A DNA stretch of 9,916 bases from SZUA-430 sp044375275. GTDB taxonomy: Bacteria > Pseudomonadota > Alphaproteobacteria > Micropepsales > Micropepsaceae. Positions 1-6,279 of the stretch are shown here, piece after piece; positions within the stretch are counted from its first letter, which is position 1, and every line of letters begins with the position of its first letter. The position numbers were made by a program, and so were the translations under genes. The stretch spans positions 1 to 9,916 of the forward strand of contig JBILMZ010000129.1 of assembly GCA_044375275.1 (NCBI GenBank), read 5' to 3'. Under the pieces are notes generated by a model. The model saw only the letters and a program-made list of their open reading frames with translations. It was not told where the DNA came from and ran no database searches.

Positions 1-270
1 GATGATGGCCTTGATGTAGCCTGGATAGTCTGGCTGCGTCAGCGCCGGCAGGAAGGTCAGGTTCACGCCGATCGGCTTGTCCGTCATCTGGCGGCAGCGA
101 GCGATTTCCTTGGCCAGCAGCTCGGGTGTGCGCTGCGTCAGGCCGGTGATGATGCCCAGGCCGCCGGCATTGGAAACGGCTGCCGCCATTTCGGCAAAGC
201 CGACATAGTGCATTCCGCCCTGGATGATGGGGTGCTGGATGCCGAAAAGTTCGGTGATGCGGGTTTTCAT
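1..270 (-). CDS. Nitronate monooxygenase (2-nitropropane dioxygenase-like), N-terminal part, runs off the left edge
   Basis: Only the first 90 residues are visible; the gene continues past base 1. The product starts MKTRITELFGIQHPIIQGGM, followed by AAAVSNAGGLGIITG at about residues 29-43. This is the characteristic N-terminus of the FMN-dependent nitronate monooxygenase / 2-nitropropane dioxygenase TIM-barrel family, where the QGGM stretch and the glycine-rich segment line the flavin site. Family members oxidise alkyl nitronates such as propionate 3-nitronate. Related FMN enzymes with the same fold, including FabK-type enoyl reductases, cannot be excluded from the N-terminus alone. The ATG at 270 is preceded by GGAG (281-284) ten bases upstream. 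The gene lies 75 bp downstream of a small membrane protein gene on the same strand and probably shares its promoter at about 637-665. Confidence 0.85.
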   Translation of the reverse strand, partial: MKTRITELFGIQHPIIQGGMHYVGFAEMAAAVSNAGGLGIITGLTQRTPELLAKEIARCRQMTDKPIGVNLTFLPALTQPDYPGYIKAII

Positions 271-321
271 GGCTCAATGTCTCCGTCAGTGGAATGGCTG
301 TCGGAGCCTCAATGCCATGCC

Positions 322-336
322 GGACGCGATGCGTCC
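322..336. repeat. Small inverted repeat between the membrane protein gene and the nitronate monooxygenase gene
   Basis: GGACGC and GCGTCC flank a 3-base loop (GAT), giving a 6-bp GC-rich stem ten bases after the stop codon of the small membrane protein gene. No T-run follows on either strand, so it is not a standard intrinsic terminator. It may be a weak attenuator or mRNA-stabilising hairpin within the two-gene transcript, or it may be chance. Confidence 0.3.
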
Positions 337-345
337 AGCGCGCCC

Positions 346-609
346 TCAGACCAGGCCCAGCGCCACCGCCGCCATGGCTGCAAACGGCAGCAGCAGGATC
401 GGTGTGACCACCAGTTTCAGGGGGAGGCTGAGGTTCGGGTAGCTGAAATTCAGCAGGCTGAGGGAGATTCCGGCCCCGGCGAAGGAGGATATTGCCCACG
501 ACGGGTCGCCACCCTGCAGGGCAAACACACCAATGGCCATGAAGACCATTGCGGCCACGACCAGGACACTGTTGGGGATCTGTATCGCCCTGGGTTTTCC
601 GTCACTCAT
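346..609 (-). CDS. Small hypothetical integral membrane protein (87 aa)
   Basis: I do not recognise a family. The 87-residue product is almost entirely hydrophobic. A short polar N-terminus (MSDGKPRAIQIPNS) leads into a helix at about residues 14-31. A glycine/serine-rich, moderately hydrophobic stretch follows (about 36-53), then a second strong helix at about 62-85 that ends at the C-terminus. It is therefore an inner-membrane protein of two or three spans with no visible catalytic residues. The start is well supported: AAGGAG (616-621) lies six bases before the ATG, the best ribosome-binding site in the window. It is the first gene of a unit that continues into the nitronate monooxygenase gene and is preceded directly by a promoter with tandem palindromic operators. 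Antisense frames over the same bases look like chance. Confidence 0.72.
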   Translation of the reverse strand: MSDGKPRAIQIPNSVLVVAAMVFMAIGVFALQGGDPSWAISSFAGAGISLSLLNFSYPNLSLPLKLVVTPILLLPFAAMAAVALGLV

Positions 610-615
610 TTGCTT

Positions 616-621
616 CTCCTT
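616..621 (-). promoter_or_regulatory. Ribosome-binding site of the 87-aa membrane protein gene
   Basis: AAGGAG on the minus strand lies six bases before the ATG at 609. It is a near-perfect Shine-Dalgarno core and fixes the start codon. Most other starts in the window have weak or no such signal. Confidence 0.75.
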
Positions 622-627
622 CTGACT

Positions 628-664
628 TTACCTTACACTGTAAGCTTATTACCTTACATTGTAA
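628..664. promoter_or_regulatory. Tandem palindromic operator, two copies 21 bp apart
   Basis: A 16-bp unit TTACCTTACANTGTAA occurs at 628-643 and again at 649-664 in the same orientation, differing only at N (C in the first, T in the second). Each copy contains an 11-bp palindrome TTACANTGTAA (633-643 and 654-664). The first extends to the 13-bp palindrome CTTACACTGTAAG (632-644). The centres are 21 bp apart, two helical turns, so two dimers would sit on the same face of the DNA. The copies cover the predicted -10 and -35 boxes. This layout is typical of repression by a dimeric helix-turn-helix protein such as a TetR-family member. No such regulator gene is in the window, and it may lie beyond the left edge. 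Confidence 0.7.
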
Positions 665-665
665 A
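637..665 (-). promoter_or_regulatory. Predicted sigma70-type promoter for the membrane protein / nitronate monooxygenase unit
   Basis: On the minus strand TTTACA (660-665, five of six bases of the -35 consensus) is followed after exactly 17 bp by TACAGT (637-642, four of six of the -10 consensus). Transcription would start near 630, giving a leader of about 20 bases that contains the strong ribosome-binding site. Both boxes overlap the tandem palindromes, as expected for a repressed promoter. Confidence 0.6.
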
Positions 666-692
666 GTGCGGCGTTGCCGGAAGGATTAACCG

Positions 693-3600
693 TCAGATTT
701 CCTCGACTTCCTGGACGCCGCTGATGACCCGCAGGGCGCCGCGCAAGGCGGGGGTAACGGCGTAGCGGCCGGGGAGCTCCAGTTCCACTTCGCGTGCGCC
801 GGCTTCGACCGGGAACACGAGGGATATCAGGCCCCTGCCGCTCTGGCCCTTGACGCGCTCGGCGATGCCTCCAAGCGGCTTGGTGTTGTCGATGAAGATG
901 CGCAGGCCGGCGCCCGTCTGGGCGGCCGCCTCATCAAGGCCCTGCACGCCCACGATCTGCAGCTTCAGGTCATCACCGTCCCAGCGTGTGGCTGCGCTTA
1001 CGATGACGGCCTTGCCTGGTTCCAGGAACTGTCCGCCTGATGCGAGGACTTCGGCGAAGACGACTGCTTCGAACATGCCTGACGCATCCGAGAAGGTGAC
1101 ATGCGCCATGCGCTTGTCGTCCTTGGTGCGCCGGTCGAGACGCTTGATGACACTGCCGGCCAGCGTGACCGCGCGTTCGACGCGTCGTTTTTCGGCGGCG
1201 AGTTCGGCGTAGGGTACGCAGCGCAGGCGCTGCAGTGTCTGCTTGAACTCGTCGAGCGGATGAGCCGACATGTAGAAGCCGATGGCCCCGAACTCCCGCG
1301 ACAGGCGGTCTGGCATGGTCCACGAGTCGACCTGAGGCAGTGCGCGGTCGGGCTGCTTCTGGACTTCCCCGAAGAGGCTGACCTGCGCGCTTTCACGTTC
1401 CCGGCTTGAGAGACTGGCCTCGCCGAGCAGCATGTCGATGGCGGCATGGATCTGCGCGCGGTTCGAGCTCAGCCTGTCGAAGGCGCCGGCTGCGACCAGG
1501 TTCTCGAGGATGCGCCGGTTGACGAATTTCGCGTCGACGCGCCGGGCAAAGTCGAACACGCTGGTGAAGCGGCCGCCCTTCTCGCGCACGTCGACGACGT
1601 GCTCCATGGCTGCGCGCCCCACGTTCCTGACAGCCGAGAGCGCGTAGTAGATGACTTCGGTTCCATCCGGCTTCTTGCCCGCGGTGAACAGCGCTGCGGA
1701 CGCGTTGATGTCCGGCGAGGCCACCGTGATGCCCATGCGCTCGGCTTCCTGTTTGAAGATCGAGAGGCGGTCAGGCGAGCTGATATCGAGGGTCATCGAG
1801 GCGCAGAAGAATTCGACCGGGTAGTTCGCCTTCAGCCAGGCGGTCTGGTAGGCGACCTGCGCATAGGCGGCGGCATGGGCCTTGTTGAAGCCGTAGCCTG
1901 CGAATTTCTCGGCCTGGTCGAAGATCTGTTCGGCGATATCCTCTTCCATGTTCTTGAGCTTCTTGGCGCCCTCGATGAATTTCGCGCGCTGGGCGTCCAT
2001 CTGCTCCTTGATCTTCTTGCCCATGGCGCGGCGCAGTTCGTCGGCCTGGCCAAGGGAGTAACCCGCGAGTTCGCGGGCCATGAGCATCACGTCCTCCTGG
2101 TAGGTCATGACCCCGAAGGTACCCGACAGGATCGGCTCCAGGGCCGGATGCAGGTAGAACGGCTTCTCCCGCCCATGCTTGCAAGCGATGTATTTCGGGA
2201 TGTTGTCCATCGGGCCCGGACGGTAGAGCGCCACGAGGGCGATGAGGTCTTCCACGCGGTCAGGCTTCATCTTGCGCAAGAGGTCGCGCATGCCCGTACT
2301 TTCGAGCTGGAAGATGCCCGTCGAGGTTCCCTTGCTGAGGGCCTCGAAGGACTTCTTGTCGTCGAAGGGGACTTCTTCGGCCTTCACCCTGATGCCGTGG
2401 CGCTCCTTCACGAGCGCCTCGGTCACGGCAATGACGGTCAGGGTCTTGAGACCCAGGAAGTCGAACTTCACGAGCCCGGCCTTCTCGTCGCCTTCGTAGT
2501 CGAACTGCGTGACCGGCATGTCCGAGCTCGGATCGCGATAGAGTGGCACGATCTCGTCCAGCGGACGGTCGCCGATGACGACGCCGGCAGCGTGGGTCGA
2601 AGCGTGGCGGTAGAGGCCTTCGAGCTGCTCGGCGATGCTGAAGAGCTTCCGAACCGCTTCCTCTTCCTGCTCGAGCTGGCGCATCCGCGGTTCTTCGTTG
2701 ATCGCCTCGCGCAGCTTCACGGACTGGCCGGGCTTGACCTTGATCATCTTGGCGATGCGGTCGACCTGGCCCTGCGGCATCTGCAGGACGCGGCCTACGT
2801 CGCGCAAGGCGGCGCGTGCCTGGAGGGTTCCGAAGGTGATGATCTGGGCGACGCGGTCCTTGCCGTACCTCTCTTGCACGTAGCGGATGACCTCGCCACG
2901 GCGGTCCTGGCAGAAGTCGATATCGAAGTCCGGCATGGAAACGCGTTCCGGATTGAGGAAGCGCTCAAAGAAGAGGCCGAAGCGGAGCGGATCAAGGGCC
3001 GTGATCTGCAGCCCCCAGGCAACAACGGAGCCGGCGCCGGATCCACGCACGCCGACCGGGATCCCCTGCCCGCGCGTCCACTTCATGAAGTCAGACACGA
3101 TCAGGAAGTAGCCCGGGAACTTCATGTTGATGATGATGTCGAGCTCGAACTCGAGGCGATCCCAGTAGTCCTTCTCGGGCGCGTAGAGGCCGTTTGCTTC
3201 CAATCTGGCCTTCAGTCCTTCGCGGGCCTGCGTGCGCAGCTCGTCTTCCGGCGACAGGCCCGACGCCGGTGTGAAGGGCGGCATGATGGGATTTCGCTTT
3301 TTCGGCTGCCAGGCGCAGCGTCGCGCGATTTCGATCGTGTTGTCGATGGCTTCGGGAAGGTCCGAAAACAGTGCGATCATTTCATCGGCCGACTTGAAGT
3401 AATGGTCAGGGCTTTCGCGGCGACGTTCGTCCTGGGTGACGTAGGCGCCGTCCGCGATGCACATGAGCGCATCGTGGGCCTCGAACATTTCCTTTTCGCC
3501 GAAGAAGGGTTCGTTGCTGGCCACCAGCGGCAATTCGTGCTTGTAGGCAAGCCGCAGCAGTTCGGGTTCGGCTGCGATCTGATCGGGCATGTCGTGACGC

Positions 3601-4139
3601 TGCAGTTCCACGTAGAGGCGGTCGCCGAAAATCTCCTTCAGTTTCAACAGCGCCACTTCTGCGGCATCGACCTGCGTGTTCACGATCTGGCGGTTGAGGA
3701 TGCCCTTGCGGCCACCGGTCAGCACGATGAGGTCCCCGTTGTACTGCGCGAGCGCTTCCCAGCTGATGTGCGGGGCTTCTCCCACCTGCACCTCGAGATG
3801 GGCCTTGCTCGCGAGCTTCATGAGGTTGGCATAGCCCTTCTCGGACTGGACCAGGACGGCGATCGAGCCCAGTTGCTGGGCGGCGGGCACAGGCCCAGTC
3901 CGCTTCTCGGGCTCTAGCGGCAGGCTGAACTGGCAGCCGACGATCATCTGGACGCCCGCCTTGAGGATGGCGTCTGTCAGGTCCCACAGGCCGAACAGGT
4001 TGTTCGTGTCGGTGATGCCAACGGCCGGCATCCGGTTCTTCTTGCACAGCGCGGCGATCTCGTCTGGCTGCATCGCCCCTTCAAGCAGCGAGAAGGCCGA
4101 GTGCACCCGGAGATGGACGAATTTCGCGTGGGCTGACAT
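693..4139 (-). CDS. dnaE: DNA polymerase III subunit alpha (replicative polymerase)
   Basis: This 1148-residue product is the catalytic subunit of the chromosomal replicase and is close to the usual DnaE1 length of about 1160. An N-terminal PHP domain (about residues 5-280) begins FVHLRVHSAFSLLEGAM. The polymerase core follows: RGSGAGSVVAW at 365-375, the acidic PDFDIDF motif at 403-409, and the third catalytic aspartate in GLVKFDFLGLKTL (D560). A thumb/fingers and helix-hairpin-helix region comes next (GYGFNKAHAAAYA). Near the C-terminus is an OB-fold (VTLAGSVIKRL, MAHVTFSDASGMFEAVVF). In the PHP domain the usual H-L-H-x-H metal site reads H-L-R-V-H, so its nuclease is probably inactive and proofreading would rely on a separate DnaQ. 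The reading frame is intact. The ATG at 4139 has only a weak AGGTG upstream. The 136-bp gap to phhA shows no clear terminator or promoter. Confidence 0.98.
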   Translation of the reverse strand: MSAHAKFVHLRVHSAFSLLEGAMQPDEIAALCKKNRMPAVGITDTNNLFGLWDLTDAILKAGVQMIVGCQFSLPLEPEKRTGPVPAAQQLGSIAVLVQSEKGYANLMKLASKAHLEVQVGEAPHISWEALAQYNGDLIVLTGGRKGILNRQIVNTQVDAAEVALLKLKEIFGDRLYVELQRHDMPDQIAAEPELLRLAYKHELPLVASNEPFFGEKEMFEAHDALMCIADGAYVTQDERRRESPDHYFKSADEMIALFSDLPEAIDNTIEIARRCAWQPKKRNPIMPPFTPASGLSPEDELRTQAREGLKARLEANGLYAPEKDYWDRLEFELDIIINMKFPGYFLIVSDFMKWTRGQGIPVGVRGSGAGSVVAWGLQITALDPLRFGLFFERFLNPERVSMPDFDIDFCQDRRGEVIRYVQERYGKDRVAQIITFGTLQARAALRDVGRVLQMPQGQVDRIAKMIKVKPGQSVKLREAINEEPRMRQLEQEEEAVRKLFSIAEQLEGLYRHASTHAAGVVIGDRPLDEIVPLYRDPSSDMPVTQFDYEGDEKAGLVKFDFLGLKTLTVIAVTEALVKERHGIRVKAEEVPFDDKKSFEALSKGTSTGIFQLESTGMRDLLRKMKPDRVEDLIALVALYRPGPMDNIPKYIACKHGREKPFYLHPALEPILSGTFGVMTYQEDVMLMARELAGYSLGQADELRRAMGKKIKEQMDAQRAKFIEGAKKLKNMEEDIAEQIFDQAEKFAGYGFNKAHAAAYAQVAYQTAWLKANYPVEFFCASMTLDISSPDRLSIFKQEAERMGITVASPDINASAALFTAGKKPDGTEVIYYALSAVRNVGRAAMEHVVDVREKGGRFTSVFDFARRVDAKFVNRRILENLVAAGAFDRLSSNRAQIHAAIDMLLGEASLSSRERESAQVSLFGEVQKQPDRALPQVDSWTMPDRLSREFGAIGFYMSAHPLDEFKQTLQRLRCVPYAELAAEKRRVERAVTLAGSVIKRLDRRTKDDKRMAHVTFSDASGMFEAVVFAEVLASGGQFLEPGKAVIVSAATRWDGDDLKLQIVGVQGLDEAAAQTGAGLRIFIDNTKPLGGIAERVKGQSGRGLISLVFPVEAGAREVELELPGRYAVTPALRGALRVISGVQEVEEI

Positions 4140-4275
4140 GGACAGGACACCTGACTGGAACCGGGGCCGCCGGAAGCGGGCCGGAGAAAATGGTTGAGGC
4201 TGCGGGAGGCATCAAGCGTTATCGGAATCCCGCGCGGAACCCCTGTGGACAGATCGAAGGCGGGCCGGAAATCCG

Positions 4276-5145
4276 TCAGCGCGCCGCGTGGCTTCCCGTA
4301 CCCCTGTGCAGGACATGATCGGTCGGGAGAATCAGACCCGGCTCGTAGGTCTGACCTGCGCGCAGCCTCTCATAGACCGGTGCGAAATCGCTGTAGGTCT
4401 CACGGAAGAGCTCGTCGAAGCTGTCGACGACGAAATAGGTCTCCTGGAAGTCGTCGATCCGGTACTTCGTGCGCATCACCCTTTCGAGGTCGAAGGCCAC
4501 CCGGTTGGGCGACGCGTTGTCTATCGCATAGACTGTTTCGGCTGACGACGAGGCGATGCCGGCGCCGTAAATCTTCAGGCCGGCTGGTGTCCGGATCAGG
4601 CCGAACTCCACCGTGTACCAATAGAGTCTGGCGAGGTTGGGAAGCATGTCGAAGCCCTTCAGGGCGCGCAGGCCGCCCTTGCCGTAGGCTTCCATGTAGT
4701 CGGCGAAGACCGGGTGGGCCAGCATCGGCACATGACCGAAGACATCGTGAAAGACGTCAGGCTGCTCGATGTAGTCGAGCTGGTCCGGCCGCCGGATGAA
4801 ATTGCCGGCGGGGAAGCGGCGGTTGGCGAGGTGATCGAAGAAAATGTCGTCGGGCACGAGGCCCGGGACGGCGACAACCGACCAGCCCGTCAGGGCACCG
4901 AGGCGGCGCGAGAGTTCCGTGAACTCGGGGATCGCGTCGCGCCCGATGTCGAGGCGCTTCAGTCCGTCCGTGAACTCCGTACAGGCGTAATCGGGCAGGA
5001 TGCGCTCGAGCCTTGCAAAAAGCGTGCGCCAGGTGGCGTGCTCCTGCGCGGTATAGTGCTTCCAGTTCTGGTCAATCGTGTAGTCGGGCCGGATGTCCGG
5101 ATGCTGGGCCCTGAATGCGGCGAACAGCGCGGAGGTGTCGGTCAT
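4276..5145 (-). CDS. phhA: Phenylalanine 4-monooxygenase (phenylalanine hydroxylase)
   Basis: This 289-residue enzyme belongs to the non-haem iron, tetrahydrobiopterin-dependent aromatic amino acid hydroxylases and converts phenylalanine to tyrosine. Length and layout match bacterial single-domain enzymes, with no N-terminal ACT regulatory domain. The iron site is complete: HDVFGH supplies H133 and H138 (the H-x4-H pair) and E180 in LYWYTVEFGLI is the third ligand. Other family blocks include FFDHLANRRFPAGNFIRRP (about 102-120) and KIYGAGIASSSAET (about 191-204). I chose the ATG at 5145 over a longer in-frame start at 5487, because the upstream 114 residues are arginine- and proline-rich, unlike the family, and overlap the neighbouring gene. 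The start overlaps the stop of the upstream membrane protein gene as ATGA, implying translational coupling. No pterin carbinolamine dehydratase (phhB) gene is adjacent. Confidence 0.96.
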   Translation of the reverse strand: MTDTSALFAAFRAQHPDIRPDYTIDQNWKHYTAQEHATWRTLFARLERILPDYACTEFTDGLKRLDIGRDAIPEFTELSRRLGALTGWSVVAVPGLVPDDIFFDHLANRRFPAGNFIRRPDQLDYIEQPDVFHDVFGHVPMLAHPVFADYMEAYGKGGLRALKGFDMLPNLARLYWYTVEFGLIRTPAGLKIYGAGIASSSAETVYAIDNASPNRVAFDLERVMRTKYRIDDFQETYFVVDSFDELFRETYSDFAPVYERLRAGQTYEPGLILPTDHVLHRGTGSHAAR

Positions 5146-5570
5146 GGAACCTGCATCCTCAGTGAATAGTGGCCCAGGGACAGCAGCCAGGCTGCGCCCA
5201 TGAGCAGGTAAGTGATCGTATCCATAAGCCTCTGCGTGGGGTGCAGTCCAAGGTATTTCTCGACGAGGACGACGAGGAAACTTCCTTCCTCGCGGTTTTC
5301 CGGGTCCCGCCAGACGCCTTTTGTCAGTCGGCTCTCGATATTGTTCAGCGGGCAGGTATTCGCATTGAGCAGCCAGGTGACGACCAGCATCGGCACGAAT
5401 GCCAAGTGGACGAGCAGCACATCGGCGACAGGAATGAGCCAGCCAGCCAGCACGAAAATCACCAGCGCCGTGTGAAGGTAGTGGCAAAAGCCGGTCAGGG
5501 TTGAGGCGGCCCCGCCCGTTATCAGCGGCCTAGGCCTTGAGTTTTCCGGCATCGATGAGTTTGCCGTCAT
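5142..5570 (-). CDS. Uncharacterised three-helix membrane protein, possibly DUF2784-like
   Basis: The 142-residue product has three likely membrane helices: about residues 31-48 (LHTALVIFVLAGWLIP), 51-68 (VLLVHLAFVPMLVVTWLL) and 118-133 (TITYLLMGAAWLLSL). Between helices two and three lies a polar segment NANTCPLNNIESRL (69-82) with a lone cysteine (C73), followed by charged sequence. The H-x-A-F-V helix and the CPL-x-x-x-E motif remind me of DUF2784 proteins, but I cannot confirm the assignment. The function is unknown. The ATG at 5570 overlaps the lolD end by 41 nt; an alternative ATG at 5552 (residue 7) would overlap by 23 nt. Neither has a clear Shine-Dalgarno sequence, so coupling to lolD translation is likely. 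Its stop overlaps the phhA start by four bases, tying its expression to phenylalanine hydroxylase. Confidence 0.8.
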   Translation of the reverse strand: MTANSSMPENSRPRPLITGGAASTLTGFCHYLHTALVIFVLAGWLIPVADVLLVHLAFVPMLVVTWLLNANTCPLNNIESRLTKGVWRDPENREEGSFLVVLVEKYLGLHPTQRLMDTITYLLMGAAWLLSLGHYSLRMQVP

Positions 5571-6279
5571 GGAGGAGCCAGGTGCGGTCCATCTTCACGG
5601 CCATCTGCAGGTTATGCGTTGCGATCAGCGCCGACACGCCGCGGGCGCGGCACATTTCGACGAAGACGTTGAAGACCATGTCCGCGGTGCGCGGGTCGAG
5701 GTTGCCCGTGGGTTCGTCGGCCAGGATCAGGCGGGGCTGGTTGGCCAAAGCGCGGGCGATGGCGACGCGCTGCTGCTCGCCGCCCGACAGCCTTGCGGGG
5801 CGGTGCTTGGCGCGAGGCGTGAGGCCGACCATGTTCAGCAGCCGCATCGCCAGACCCTCGGCATCCTTGGGGCGGCGGCCCGCGATGAGCTGGGGCATCA
5901 TCACGTTCTCGAGCGCCGAGAATTCCGGCAGAAGGTGATGGAACTGGTAGACGAAGCCCAGGATGTCACGGCGGATGCGCGTGCGCTCGGCCTCGTCGAG
6001 GCGCGAACAGTCCCGGCCGGCGATGAAGACACTGCCGCTGGTCGGCGCTTCGAGCAGGCCGCAGATGTGCAAAAGCGATGACTTGCCTGATCCCGAGGGG
6101 CCGACAAGCGCCACGATTTCGCCAGGCAGTATCTGCGCGTTGATGCTGCGGAAGATCTCCAGTGTTTCCGGTGGCGTGCCGAAGGTTCGGGTGACGCCCT
6201 GCAGCACGAGGACGGGGGCGGCCTGCGCGGGTCCGCGCTGGGCCGTGAGTTCCTGCGTCTGGAACGGAGTGTCACTCAT
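5530..6279 (-). CDS. lolD: LolD, ATP-binding subunit of the lipoprotein-releasing ABC transporter
   Basis: This is the cytoplasmic ATPase that powers release of outer-membrane lipoproteins from the inner membrane to LolA. Numbered from the ATG at 6279 (249 residues), the protein shows Walker A GPSGSGKS (60-67), the Q-loop in FVYQFHHLLPEF (Q112), signature LSGGEQQR (164-171), Walker B LILADEP with E189, the D-loop NLDP, and the switch histidine H222 in ATHN. The sequence is typical of LolD and the related MacB-type ATPases, and the adjacent Lol permease settles the role. An in-frame TTG at 6294 would add MRRCA. I preferred the ATG, which overlaps the lolC stop by 8 nt and has GAGG (minus strand) upstream inside lolC. 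The first 25 or so residues are a polar extension before the ABC fold. Confidence 0.95.
   Translation of the reverse strand: MSDTPFQTQELTAQRGPAQAAPVLVLQGVTRTFGTPPETLEIFRSINAQILPGEIVALVGPSGSGKSSLLHICGLLEAPTSGSVFIAGRDCSRLDEAERTRIRRDILGFVYQFHHLLPEFSALENVMMPQLIAGRRPKDAEGLAMRLLNMVGLTPRAKHRPARLSGGEQQRVAIARALANQPRLILADEPTGNLDPRTADMVFNVFVEMCRARGVSALIATHNLQMAVKMDRTWLLHDGKLIDAGKLKA

Noticed and set aside
669..679. CGGC-GTT-GCCG hairpin after dnaE as an intrinsic terminator
   Set aside because: The stem is only four base pairs and no uninterrupted T-run follows; it also abuts the promoter of the next unit.
1446..3917. 823-codon plus-strand open frame opposite dnaE
   Set aside because: It lies wholly antisense to an intact, motif-complete dnaE. 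Its histidine-, arginine- and glutamate-rich low-complexity sequence is typical of the shadow frame of GC-rich genes, and it has no recognisable domain.
4140..4275. DnaA-box-like CTGTCCACA and promoter-like TTGATG upstream of dnaE
   Set aside because: The DnaA-box match is seven of nine and solitary, and no good -10 box sits at the right distance from TTGATG, so neither is better than chance in GC-rich sequence.
5146..5487. Longer phhA start at 5487
   Set aside because: The extra 114 residues are arginine/proline-rich, unlike phenylalanine hydroxylases, and cover most of the membrane protein gene in another frame. The ATG at 5145 gives the family-typical N-terminus and an ATGA junction.
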